Made by a program: the position numbers and the translations under genes
Part shown: in pieces, positions 1-9,000 of the stretch
Layout: each line of letters opens with the position of its first letter
How positions within the stretch are numbered: the first letter of the stretch is position 1
Notes under the pieces: model-generated
Told to the model about the DNA's origin: nothing
Databases searched by the model: none
The model's input: the letters and a program-made list of their open reading frames with translations, nothing else
Source: Colivivens sp963640465
Lineage (GTDB): Bacteria; Bacteroidota; Bacteroidia; Bacteroidales; Bacteroidaceae
Direction of reading: 5' to 3'
DNA: 39,231 nucleotides
NCBI GenBank assembly: GCA_963640465.1
Contig: CAVHYP010000020.1
Span: 1 to 39,231 of the forward strand

Positions 1-53
1 ACACTCTCGTCGGGCACGAACATGAAGAGATGCTCTCCGTCGTACATTGCCAT
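1..53 (-). CDS. Possible partial reading frame running off the window start
   Basis: On the minus strand the bases downstream of the small secreted protein gene stay open to the window edge. An ATG at position 53 begins MAMYDGEHLF and continues about 18 residues without a stop. It could be the 5' end of a gene cut by the window boundary, but the stretch is too short to identify, and no promoter or ribosome-binding site separates it from the upstream gene. It may equally be non-coding. Confidence 0.2.
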   Translation of the reverse strand, partial: MAMYDGEHLFMFVPDES

Positions 54-92
54 GCGGCGTGCTTGACTGCGAACACGGATTTTGTTGGATTG

Positions 93-440
93 TTACTTCT
101 TTGTGATGGTTGCCTTGCGAGTATTCACATCGAATGTCCCGAAGGATGTTTTCACTTTGTACACCCCATTCTTGGCGGAAACGAGTTTGGCTGTCATACC
201 CTTAAAAGTGAAACTGCCGTCATCATTCTTGTTGATGGTGTGTCTGCCGAGTGGGGTGTTTACCACTACATGGTCTTTCGCTATCTCCACAATACCATAG
301 GTGGTTCCCGATGGAGTGTCCTTCACTTTCTGTGCCACTTCCTTGGCTGTTGTCTGTACTTTGTCGTTGTTGTCAGCCTTTGCAAAACTTGCTGTGCTGG
401 TTGCTGCAACCATCATCAGCGCAATCATTAGTTTCTTCAT
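93..440 (-). CDS. Small secreted protein of unknown function
   Basis: A 115-residue protein with a clear N-terminal signal peptide: a KK pair, a hydrophobic stretch rich in Met/Ala, then an AFAKA-like cleavage region near residue 21. The mature part is about 90 residues, Lys-rich and Val/Thr-rich, with alternating short beta-like segments (for example HVVVNTPLGRHTI and VYKVKTSFGTFDV), which suggests a small periplasmic or secreted beta fold. I do not recognise the family. A good Bacteroidota -7 element lies 42-49 bases upstream of the start, so the gene probably has its own promoter. The absence of a lipobox Cys argues against a lipoprotein. Confidence 0.7.
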   Translation of the reverse strand: MKKLMIALMMVAATSTASFAKADNNDKVQTTAKEVAQKVKDTPSGTTYGIVEIAKDHVVVNTPLGRHTINKNDDGSFTFKGMTAKLVSAKNGVYKVKTSFGTFDVNTRKATITKK

Positions 441-481
441 ATTCGTCTTTGTTTTTAATGAGTTATGTCTTATTGACGGTG

Positions 482-513
482 CAAAGGTACGTCGACTTTT
501 TTGCTCGGAAAAA
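482..513 (-). promoter_or_regulatory. Bacteroidota-type promoter for the small secreted protein
   Basis: Read on the minus strand, TACCTTTG lies at 489-482, a full match to the TAnnTTTG -7 consensus. A T-run (TTTT) about 20 bases upstream at 513-510 could serve as the -33 element. Transcription would begin near 475, leaving a leader of about 35 bases. Confidence 0.6.
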
Positions 514-621
514 CTTTTTGGACTGCGTTGTACAAGATGTGGGGTTTGTTGTATGAGTTGTGAGTTTGGACTATGGCTTTTCCGTATTTGCTTGACTATA
601 ACATGTAAATTGAGGATAACG

Positions 622-653
622 CAAAAAAAAGAGGAATGTCATCACGACATTCC
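622..653 (-). terminator. Rho-independent terminator after the porin gene
   Basis: GGAATGTC (633-640) pairs with GACATTCC (646-653) around a 5-base loop. On the minus strand the hairpin is followed by a run of eight T (complement of the A-run at 623-630). It lies about 35 bases past the porin stop codon. Confidence 0.85.
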
Positions 654-688
654 CCAGCTTGATTAACCACTAAACAAATCATTACCGT

Positions 689-1699
689 TTAGAAGTGGGT
701 CATCACTTCTACAACTATCTTGTCGCGCTCTGACGTCTTTGGAATTCCGTCGTGTCGATAGAAGTATTTCTCGAAGTTGATGCGTATGTCTGAGATAAAT
801 GCTTTCACGATGCTGAATGTGGCTCCTGCTGTGAGTCTGCCGCGCTGATAGTCGTTGACTGTGAGTACGCCTTCGCTGTTCACTTCACCGTTGAGGTAGT
901 GCTTGCCGTCGCTGTGATCCTGCATGTAGTCATAGCGTATGAGCGGTGTCACTTTCTGGAAGATGCATTTGCGGAGTGGAATGTCGTAGCCAATCATGCT
1001 GTTGAAGGCATTTACAGGATGGAACGAATCGTTCTGATAGTGCTTGTAGAGATATTCCACTTCTGCCAGGAATCCGTTTTTGTTGTATGACACTCCGCAG
1101 TCGTACATGTTGATGATGACATCCGACGGTTTGATTTTCTGTGTACTAACCTCAATCGTGAGTCCTATAGGCAGTTTCAGTTGTGCTTTGGCTGAGAAAT
1201 TGACTTGCTGGGTCCAGTAGTCTTTCTGGCTGGTAAGTCCTGAACCGTTGAAGAGTCCTGCCTCCACGGTCAATGGCGCGCCAATATCGAAGGTGTAGCT
1301 TGCACAGAATCCCACGTCGCGCACGTTGCCCACTTGTTTTGCAAGGAAAGACCGGTTTGCAAAGAGTTGCTGATGGGGCGAACGGTGGGCATCGATGGTG
1401 AATGGCACACGCATCTGTCCAATGGTCAGTGCCAGTGTTTCCCATGGCTTGATGCGTGTGTAGGCATCGAGCATCTTTATCTGTCCTTCATCGCAGAGGT
1501 CGATTTCTGCCTTGTAGGAAATGGAGGAATTGATTGAACCGCTTACGTTTATTCGTGTTGTACGGACTTCAAAGCGGCTCTCGTTCTCTTCAGTCTGATA
1601 TTCATACTTGCCGCGTATTGTTCCTCCGATTTTCATGTCCTGTGCTTCCATCTGTGTTGACAGACAAAGGCATAGAAGCAGTAGATAATTTCTTTTCAT
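689..1699 (-). CDS. Outer-membrane porin, phosphate-selective porin O/P type
   Basis: A 336-residue protein with a signal peptide (residues 1 to about 19, MKRN then Leu-rich, ending MEAQ). The rest shows the alternating pattern of an outer-membrane beta barrel and ends in Phe (VMTHF), typical of barrel substrates. The N-terminal half resembles porin O/P family proteins: a first strand KIGGTIRGKYEYQ, then ARTTRIN-like text (VRTTRINVSGSI) and TIGQMRVPFTIDAHRSP, the conserved G-Q-x-K/R-x-P-F segment. Such porins form channels for small anions or other solutes; the substrate here is unknown. The gene stands alone with a terminator downstream. The family call rests on these motifs and length, and phosphate specificity should not be assumed. 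Confidence 0.75.
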   Translation of the reverse strand: MKRNYLLLLCLCLSTQMEAQDMKIGGTIRGKYEYQTEENESRFEVRTTRINVSGSINSSISYKAEIDLCDEGQIKMLDAYTRIKPWETLALTIGQMRVPFTIDAHRSPHQQLFANRSFLAKQVGNVRDVGFCASYTFDIGAPLTVEAGLFNGSGLTSQKDYWTQQVNFSAKAQLKLPIGLTIEVSTQKIKPSDVIINMYDCGVSYNKNGFLAEVEYLYKHYQNDSFHPVNAFNSMIGYDIPLRKCIFQKVTPLIRYDYMQDHSDGKHYLNGEVNSEGVLTVNDYQRGRLTAGATFSIVKAFISDIRINFEKYFYRHDGIPKTSERDKIVVEVMTHF

Positions 1700-1722
1700 T
1701 TCTCGTCTAATGTTTTGCGGTG

Positions 1723-1730
1723 CAAAGGTG
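1723..1730 (-). promoter_or_regulatory. Probable -7 element for the porin gene
   Basis: Minus-strand CACCTTTG at 1730-1723 differs from TAnnTTTG at one position. A TTTG at 1759-1756 is a possible -33 element, but the spacing of about 25 bases is longer than usual. The site lies 24-31 bases upstream of the start codon. Confidence 0.4.
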
Positions 1731-1851
1731 AGAAATGGATGTTATAATTGTGTTACAAAATGGTTAAGGTGATGTTGCAACGCAATTACAGCCCTATATT
1801 CACTGCTTTTTATCTGTGTTTTGCCGTATCTTGTCTGCGTCTTGTTGCATT

Positions 1852-2913
1852 TTATGCATCTTGCTGTTTGTTTGCTTCCATCAACTGACTGTATGTCTTT
1901 CTTCCTTTTGCATAGTATTGCCAGAGGATGGAGATGCCGGTGTGGTCGGGGAGTGAGGTGGCAGCCCGATTGGCTTGTATTTGTTCTCTGACTGGAGAAA
2001 TTGATTTCTTCAGTTGGGAAAATATTTGATCTGCCTTGAACACTGCCTTCATGTTGGCTATGTCGCCTTTGGCAAGGAACTGCATGGCTGCTATGAAATC
2101 GAGCATCCGCCTTATGCGCAATACTGAGTTGACTTCGGACTGGGGCAGATTCTTGTAGAGCATCAGCAGGTTGTTGCGGAAGTTGAGGAAGGTCTTTCGT
2201 GCATTGCCTTGGTTGAGTGTTGCTCCGCCAAGATGGTATGCTGTGCTGGAGGTGACGCATACGAGTTGGTAACTCATGATGCGCATGCGCCAGCAGAGGT
2301 CAATCTCTTCCATGTGGGCAAAGAAACTGGCATCGAGCCCTCCAGCTTTCCAATAGACTTCTGCACGCACCATCATGGCTGCGCCAGTGGTCCACATGAC
2401 GGGTACGATGTCATCGTATTGCCCGTTGTCTGTCTCCACAGTGTTGAATATTCTGCCACGGCAATAGGGGTAACCGTACTTGTCGATGAAACCGCCTGCA
2501 GCTCCTGCATATTCGAATGTGTGCACGGCTGAAGTGTCACCTTCCTTGAGCTTCAGCAACTTCGGTTGGCATGCAGCCACTTCTTTATGGCTGTCCATGT
2601 ATTGCAGCATGGGAACGGTCCAATCCTTCTGCCGTATTTCCACATCGCTGTTGAGTAGTAGGTAGTACTCGGCTTCCACTTGCTTCAGTGCTTTGTTGTA
2701 GCCGTCGGCAAAGCCGTAGTTGCGGTCGAGACTGATTATGCGTATGCTGGGAAACTCGTTATGCAGCATATTGACTGAGTCGTCGGTCGAGGCATTGTCT
2801 GCCACGATGACTTCCACTCCGTCGTGTTGTGAGCACTTGATGACTGTGGGCAGATATTTGCGCATCATCGCTGCCCCATTCCAGTTGAGTATGACTATAG
2901 CAAGTTTGCACAT
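1852..2913 (-). CDS. Family 2 glycosyltransferase (rhamnosyltransferase-like)
   Basis: A 353-residue GT-A enzyme that should transfer a sugar from a nucleotide-sugar donor to a surface glycan or lipid-linked acceptor at the cytoplasmic face. The N-terminus carries the GT2 start VILNWNGAAMMRKYLP and VIVADNASTDDS. The metal/nucleotide-binding region is LLLNSDVE near residue 88, and MEEIDLCWRMR near residue 200 matches the ED-x-D-L/C-WR acceptor-side motif of the rhamnosyltransferase-like branch. No membrane segment is obvious. It is the last gene of a five-gene operon and its start overlaps the end of mtaB by 19 bases, which suggests coupled translation. The sugar transferred cannot be told from sequence. 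Confidence 0.9.
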   Translation of the reverse strand: MCKLAIVILNWNGAAMMRKYLPTVIKCSQHDGVEVIVADNASTDDSVNMLHNEFPSIRIISLDRNYGFADGYNKALKQVEAEYYLLLNSDVEIRQKDWTVPMLQYMDSHKEVAACQPKLLKLKEGDTSAVHTFEYAGAAGGFIDKYGYPYCRGRIFNTVETDNGQYDDIVPVMWTTGAAMMVRAEVYWKAGGLDASFFAHMEEIDLCWRMRIMSYQLVCVTSSTAYHLGGATLNQGNARKTFLNFRNNLLMLYKNLPQSEVNSVLRIRRMLDFIAAMQFLAKGDIANMKAVFKADQIFSQLKKSISPVREQIQANRAATSLPDHTGISILWQYYAKGRKTYSQLMEANKQQDA

Positions 2914-4211
2914 AAAGCGTCGTTTGTTTGGTTGAATCCGTTGAGTTGCACTTCCACAATCTGGTTGTCCAGACTTGGGGTATTGGGCATTTCCACTCTT
3001 ATATAATTGTCGGTGAAGCCGTTCATTGGCTTGTTGCGCCGTGATGTATGCTCCATGAGTACTTTGGCTGTCTGTCCAATGTGCTGCCGGTAGAACTCAT
3101 GGATTTTCTCTTCAGAGAGTTTCAGCAGACGTTGTGTCCGCTCGTGTTTCTCCTCGGGACTGACCACATGCTTTATCTCCAGTGCTTTTGTTCCCGGACG
3201 TTCCGAGTAGGTGAACACGTGGAGTTGGGTGATGTCGAGGCTCTGGATGAAGTCGTAGGCACGTTCGAAGTATTCTTGTGTCTCTCCGCGAGTGCCGGTC
3301 ATCACGTCGACTCCGATGAAGCAGTCGGGCATTAGGGTTTTGATACGTTCTATCTTGTGGCGGAAAAGTGCAGTGTCGTAGTGGCGGTGCATGAGTTTCA
3401 ACACTTCGTCGCAACCGCTTTGCAACGGTATGTGGAAGTGGGGCATGAACGAGCGTGACTGTGCACAGAACTCTATAATCTCGTCGGTGAGGAGGTCGGG
3501 TTCGATGGATGAAATCCTGTAGCGCTCGATGCTTTCCACCTTGTCGAGTTCGCGGATGAGGTCGAGGAATGATTCTTTGGTGGTACGTCCGAAGTCACCG
3601 ATGTTCACTCCGGTCAGCACAATTTCCTTTCCTCCCCTGAGTGCCACTCCGCGTGCCTGTTCCACGATGGATGCAATCGAACCGTTCCTGCTTCTGCCTC
3701 GTGCCATGGGGATGGTGCAGTAGGTGCAGAAGTAGTTGCAACCGTCCTGCACTTTGAGGAAGTAACGGGTGCGGTCGCCTCTTGAGCATGAAGGGAAGAA
3801 CGAACGCTCGTTGCTGGCGGTGGTTTCTTCCGGCGATTTACCCTGGCTCATCATGTAGCACATTTGCGAGAGCAGTTCGCCACGGTATTGTGCTCCGACC
3901 ACCAGACTTACTCCCGGTATGTCGCTTATGGTTTGTGGACTTAGTTGTGCATAGCAACCGGTCACTGCCACGAACGCACCTGGGTTTTCCTTTATTATCT
4001 TGTGGATGGCTTGCCTGCATTTGCTGTCTGCCTGTGAGGTAACGCTGCATGTGTTGACCACGCAGATGTCTGCAGTCTCCCCCTTCTGTGCTTTCCTCAC
4101 TCCGTGCTCCATCAACATTTCGCCAAGGGTTGAGGTCTCGGCGAAATTGAGTTTGCATCCCAGTGTGAAGAATGCAGCTCTCTTTCCTTCCAGTATGCTG
4201 TAGTCAATCAT
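2895..4211 (-). CDS. mtaB: tRNA (t6A37) methylthiotransferase MtaB
   Basis: A 438-residue radical SAM enzyme that adds a methylthio group to N6-threonylcarbamoyladenosine at tRNA position 37. The N-terminal domain has three conserved Cys for the second cluster (C19 in FFTLGCKLNFAE, C55 in VVNTCSVT, C86 in TGCYAQ). The radical SAM cluster is C158-x3-C162-x2-C165 (DGCNYFCTYCTIPMARG). The motif HIPLQSGCDEVLKLMHRHY follows in the barrel, and a TRAM-like RNA-binding domain fills roughly the last 60 residues. The GCKLN motif fits the MtaB branch better than MiaB or RimO. The gene overlaps the S41 peptidase stop by 4 bases upstream and the glycosyltransferase start by 19 bases downstream. Confidence 0.93.
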   Translation of the reverse strand: MIDYSILEGKRAAFFTLGCKLNFAETSTLGEMLMEHGVRKAQKGETADICVVNTCSVTSQADSKCRQAIHKIIKENPGAFVAVTGCYAQLSPQTISDIPGVSLVVGAQYRGELLSQMCYMMSQGKSPEETTASNERSFFPSCSRGDRTRYFLKVQDGCNYFCTYCTIPMARGRSRNGSIASIVEQARGVALRGGKEIVLTGVNIGDFGRTTKESFLDLIRELDKVESIERYRISSIEPDLLTDEIIEFCAQSRSFMPHFHIPLQSGCDEVLKLMHRHYDTALFRHKIERIKTLMPDCFIGVDVMTGTRGETQEYFERAYDFIQSLDITQLHVFTYSERPGTKALEIKHVVSPEEKHERTQRLLKLSEEKIHEFYRQHIGQTAKVLMEHTSRRNKPMNGFTDNYIRVEMPNTPSLDNQIVEVQLNGFNQTNDALCANLL

Positions 4212-5239
4212 TGCTTGCTGTTGTTTAAGTATTGGCGTGCACGTTCGATGAGTGTGTCCTTGCGTTTCATGACGTCAGCCATGTCCATCTCCACTCTCAC
4301 ATCGGGCGCGATGCCGAATTCAATCTGTTGTTTGTCTTTGTCTACATAGACCACTGCGCTGTATCTCACGCTCCATCCGCATGGGATTTCCTGGGTGAAC
4401 GGCAGGCCTGATCCTCCGCCGGTGGTGTCGCCCAGTATGGTCACGTTGGGAACGCACTTCATCATCTTCACGAAGTCGTTGGTGGCTGAATAGCACTTGC
4501 GGTTGGTCAGTACCACTGTTTGCTTTTGCCATCTCGTGCCCTTTGCCGGTTCCAGATATTCTGCTTCGGGAGAGGAAAAATCGTTGTGTCCCTTGCCTGT
4601 CTTGTGGTAGGTGTAGCCTACGAGGATTTTCTCGTTGGTGAAATGGGATGCCAGCTTCTCTGCATTCGTCAGTTCTCCGCCTCCGTTTCCCCTCACGTCG
4701 ACTATCAGTCCATTGCATGCCGACAGTAGTGATACCATGCTGCTTATGTTGCCGTCGCCCAGACCATCGCTGAAACTCTCGCATCTCACATAGCCTATGT
4801 TGTCATCCAGTACCTTGAATTTCAGACTTGATGCTATGTTGTAGTCGGTGCCGAGGTAACTGCGTGCAATGGAATCGTAGAAGTTCTCAGTATGTTCTTC
4901 CCAGAAACTCCAATTTCTGCCGAGGTCAAACGATGCACCGAGGTTTACGTGTCCGTCCTGCAGTTCGCCAATCATGTTGCAGCACACTTCAAAGAGTTGA
5001 ACTGTCGTCATCTTGTCGTTGATTTTCTTCTTGTATCTCTCGTGCACTTCGTTCCAGTCCACTCCCAGTTGTTCTTTCTTGTAGTCGAAGAAGCAATATC
5101 TTTCGTCCAGCAGTTGCCACAGTGCTTCGAGATTGCCAGATGGAGTGTTTTCTGAAGGCAGTTCCTCCTTGACGCATCCTCCGAGAATGGCTGTCAGCAG
5201 CAGTGCAAATATGTATGCAGTTTTCTTCATTGTTTCCAT
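4208..5239 (-). CDS. S41 family peptidase, lipoprotein
   Basis: A 343-residue C-terminal-processing-type serine peptidase. The first ATG gives METMKKTAYIF; the third-codon-later ATG at 5230 gives a standard lipoprotein signal, with lipobox LGGC (Cys 22 from the first Met). The protein is therefore probably anchored in the envelope. The catalytic region is TNRKCYSATNDF (Ser 251), preceded by GLIVDVRGNGGGEL and followed by GDTTGGGSG, the usual S41 signature order. I see no clear PDZ domain between the N-terminal helical region (about 30-100) and the peptidase core. It sits in an operon 18 bases after the DUF3316 gene and overlaps mtaB by 4 bases. Its substrate is unknown. Confidence 0.87.
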   Translation of the reverse strand: METMKKTAYIFALLLTAILGGCVKEELPSENTPSGNLEALWQLLDERYCFFDYKKEQLGVDWNEVHERYKKKINDKMTTVQLFEVCCNMIGELQDGHVNLGASFDLGRNWSFWEEHTENFYDSIARSYLGTDYNIASSLKFKVLDDNIGYVRCESFSDGLGDGNISSMVSLLSACNGLIVDVRGNGGGELTNAEKLASHFTNEKILVGYTYHKTGKGHNDFSSPEAEYLEPAKGTRWQKQTVVLTNRKCYSATNDFVKMMKCVPNVTILGDTTGGGSGLPFTQEIPCGWSVRYSAVVYVDKDKQQIEFGIAPDVRVEMDMADVMKRKDTLIERARQYLNNSKQ

Positions 5240-5257
5240 TTGCTGTTGTTCCCGTTT

Positions 5258-6016
5258 TTAGAGTTCTATGCCGATAATGACCGAATGTGTGTAAGCATGA
5301 TACCTGAGCTTGTTGTATTTCGTTTGGTAGAAATACCCGTTGTAGCCCAGATAGCAGTGCTTGTGTCTTACTGGAATGTCAAGCAGTGCCCGGCATGTGA
5401 GCGACGGAGTGTTGAAGGTGTGTGCCAGTACGCAGTTGTGGTCGTAGTGTCCTCGCGAAAATTCTTCGTAGTACGACTGCCCGAATTGTGGAGAATAGGC
5501 AATTCCCAGGACGGGGACATCGAATGAGAGTTCCATTGCGAATTGCTTCTCTCCTACATAAAAAGCGTAGGTGGCTGCAGCCGACAGATGAGCCATCAGC
5601 GAAGACTTTGCCTGAGCTGGATTGTTCCCGTTTCTTTCGTTGTATATGCAGCCCAACCGGGCCAGTCCCATTGGTCCAGCCTTGATTGTCCATTCGTCGG
5701 TCTTGATCAGTCTGAAGTGGTGGGCAAGTGCATACGACAGCCCGAAATCGTATTCGTCTACGTTCTTTGCTGGGTTTTGCACCACTCCGAAGAATAGGTT
5801 GGTGCGGTGCATCGTGTGGTCGTATTGTTTCTCGACAGTGATGTCGCTTCGTGTGCCTTTGTAGGAGTATGGCGACAGGTAGGTGTCGAGCACATCGTTA
5901 CGTCCGATTCCCAGCAAAAGCTTTGTAGACGGCTCGTCGGCAGCCTCGCTCTGTGCCATTACGCACAGCGGGTTTCCCATCATTGCTATCAGTAGTGTTG
6001 CTAATACTCGATTCAT
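5258..6016 (-). CDS. DUF3316 family secreted protein
   Basis: A 252-residue protein with a signal peptide ending near residue 22 (CVMAQSEA). The sequence fits the DUF3316 family of Bacteroidales, which is commonly encoded next to topoisomerase subunit A. The body has an amphipathic beta-strand pattern (for example NLFFGVVQN, DYGLSYALAHHFRL, ELSFDVPVLGIAYSP) and ends SVIIGIEL, which suggests a small outer-membrane barrel or barrel-like protein. No function is known for the family. It begins 2 bases after the parC stop codon, so it is certainly co-transcribed. Confidence 0.8.
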   Translation of the reverse strand: MNRVLATLLIAMMGNPLCVMAQSEAADEPSTKLLLGIGRNDVLDTYLSPYSYKGTRSDITVEKQYDHTMHRTNLFFGVVQNPAKNVDEYDFGLSYALAHHFRLIKTDEWTIKAGPMGLARLGCIYNERNGNNPAQAKSSLMAHLSAAATYAFYVGEKQFAMELSFDVPVLGIAYSPQFGQSYYEEFSRGHYDHNCVLAHTFNTPSLTCRALLDIPVRHKHCYLGYNGYFYQTKYNKLRYHAYTHSVIIGIEL

Positions 6017-6018
6017 TC

Positions 6019-9000
6019 TTAAAAGAGTGTCAGTTGTATTGGACCGTCGTTGTGTGGCGGGTTCTTCTTTTGATATTCCTCGTCCGACTCAGGTTCTTCG
6101 GTCTCTTTTTCTTGTTTTTTCTTTCTGTGAGACTTGTGGACTGACTCCGGCTTGTCCTTGGTTTCAGACTTTTTCTCAACCTCTGTTTTTTTGTCCTCGG
6201 GTTTATCTTCTTCCTTCAGTTCGTTTGCAAACATGTTCTCTTGGATTGGCGCTTTGGCTTGAGGATGTTCATGAACCTGTTCATGCTTATGCTCATTATT
6301 CTCTTCCCCAGAGTTTTTCTCGGAGTTTTCTTTAGCCTTGGCATTGTCCTCAGTCTCAGTGGATTCAGTGCTGTTCTTGGCTTCTACGGCCGTAGCGTTG
6401 CTCTCAGTCTCTGAAGTCTCATTGCCCGAATTTTCGCTGCCGTTGTTCTCTCCATCACTTGGATTGTTGTCGGTTCCCTCCTGCTCGTCTGGTTCGGTTG
6501 GTATTTCTTCCACAGTGTCCAGCTCGTATGGCGTGAGTCGTTTGCCTTTTGCCTTGAATCCTTTGACTGCAATATATTCCTCCACATCCAGTTCTTGTGG
6601 CCCGCGGAATGTGTCGGGCTCAGCGAAGGTCAGTGTCAGCCGTGGCTTTGCTGTGTCGGTGAGCAGTATGAGTTTTGAGTTGGTGTTGTCGCCAAGGAAG
6701 TTCTGCCGTTTCCTTGCTTCTTCCATGGTGAAGCGCTTGATGTATGGCAGGTTTTGGTTGTCTGCATCTCTCAGCACTGCAGTCCACACTTTGTTGCTGT
6801 CGTACTTCTCAATCACCATGATGTTTTGCTCGTAGTGATTGTTGATGTCGAAGTTGGTGGTGTAGAACTCTCCGTTGTCGAGCACCACCAGTATCTTTTC
6901 TTCGTTGAAGAACTCTCCGAGGTAGGTGCCGTGGCTTTCGTAGTTCAGTCGTTTCACATCTTCGTCGAACCAAATCTTGCGTCCTCCGAGTGTGCTGCCT
7001 CCATGTGATTTGAGTCCTATGCGCAGTGTGTCGTATTTGGTGAGCAGGTTGCCTCGTGCACTTCTTCCCTTGACTGCGATGTCCTTGAAGTCTTTGTCGA
7101 AGATGAGTTTTTTCAGTTTGGCTTGTGGCTTGAGGGTCACCTTCACAATCTCTGCTTCTCCGTTGGCATTGGCAGTGAAGTAGGTGACTCTCGACTTTGG
7201 CGTTCCCATAGTCAGGTCGTACTCGTGGTCGCGGCTCAGTGTCGGTATGTTGAAGCGCTTGATGTAGGTTGCTCCGCTCTGTCCGTCCTTGTAGCACACG
7301 TTGTAGATGGTGCGTGTGTCGTTTTTCTTGAACACTGCCACATGGATGATTTCGGTCTTCCTCTTTTCTTTCTTCGACTTTTCGGTTTCTCCCACGAATG
7401 TCTTGTCGGACACCTTTGTTGTCTTGTAGGTTCCGTCCTTGTAGAAGATGATGATATCGTCGATGTCGCTGCAGTTGCACACGAATTCGTCTTTCTTCAG
7501 GCTTGTACCCACAAATCCGTCGGTGCGGTTGATGTAGAGTTTCTGGTTGGCTTCGGCAACGGTTGCAGCCTGGATGGTGTCGAAGTTCCTTATCTCAGTC
7601 AGTCGCGGATGTTCGGGCCCGTATTTTGCCTGCAGGTATTTGAACCAGTTGGCAGTCACCTCAACAAGGTTCGCAAGGTCTTCTGCAATTTTCTTCAGCT
7701 CGTCCTTGATTTTCTGTATCAGTTCGTCTGCCTTGTCTTTGTTGAACTTGAGGATGCGTTGCATCTTTATCTCTAGCAGGTGGAGCAGGTCATCGCGTGT
7801 CACTTCTCTCACGAAGTCTTTCTTGAACGGTTCCAGTCGCTCGTCGATGTAGTTGAGTGCAGCATCGGTGTTCTCTGCATTTTCGAATGGCTTGCCTTTG
7901 TAGATGCGTTCCTCGATGAAAATTTTCTCCAGCGAACTGAAGAACAGTTGCTCCATGAGTTCGTCTCTGCGGATTTCCAGTTCTCTGCGGATGAGGAATT
8001 TGGTATAGTCCACAGACCTGCGTAGCACGTCGCTCACGGTAAGGAACTGTGGCATGCGGTTGTCGATGACGCAGCAGTTGGGGCTTATGCTTATCTCGCA
8101 GTCGGTGAAGGCATAGAGTGCGTCTATGGTCTTGTCGCTCGAGATGCCCGGCATCAGATGTACATGGATTTCCACGGTGGCAGCAGTGTTGTCGTCCACT
8201 TTCCTTGCCTTGATTTTGCCCTTGTCGATGGCTTTCAGTATTGAGTCGATAAGGGTGGTGGCAGTTTTGCCGTATGGGATTTCCTTGATGACAAGGGTCT
8301 TGTTGTCGAGTTTCTCTATCTTGGCTCTCACTCTCACCGAACCGCCTCTCTGCCCGTCGTTGTATTTCGACACATCGATTGAACCTCCCGTAAGGAAGTC
8401 GGGGAAGAGTTGGAATGGCTCGTTGTGCAGGTAGTGCACTGCGGCTTCGCAAATCTCGTTGAAGTTGTGTGGAAGGATTTTGGATGACAGACCTACGGCA
8501 ATTCCTTCCACTCCCTGTGCCAGCAGTAGAGGAAATTTCACTGGCAAAGTGATTGGCTCTTTGTTTCTTCCGTCGTACGACATCTTCCATTCGGTGGTCT
8601 TTGGATTGAACACCACTTCATTTGCCAGTTTCGACAGTTTGGCTTCGATGTATCGGCTGGCAGCAGCATCGTCGCCGGTGAGAATGTTTCCCCAGTTTCC
8701 CTGGCAGTCGATGAGCAGCTCTTTTTGTCCCAGTTGCACCAGCGCGTCCTTGATTGAGGCATCTCCGTGGGGATGGAACTGCATCGTGTGTCCCACGATG
8801 TTTGCCACTTTGTTGTAGCGTCCATCGTCCATTCGTTTCATTGAATGGAGAATACGCCGCTGCACTGGCTTCAGTCCGTCCATGATGTGTGGGACGGCAC
8901 GCTCCAGAATCACGTAACTTGCATAGTCCAGAAACCAGTTCTGGTACATGCCGCTCAAATGGTGGGTGATGCTGTCGGTCATCAGTGCCGGGTTGTAGTC

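Noticed and set aside
1742..2260. Minus-strand frame of 172 codons overlapping the glycosyltransferase end
   Set aside because: It is in a different frame from the GT2 enzyme, has Arg/His/Ser-rich text, and covers the intergenic region only by chance.
6809..8590. Long minus-strand open frames at 6809-7480 and 7790-8590
   Set aside because: They are shifted frames inside parC, rich in Arg/His/Gln with no domain, as expected from the codon use of the real gene.
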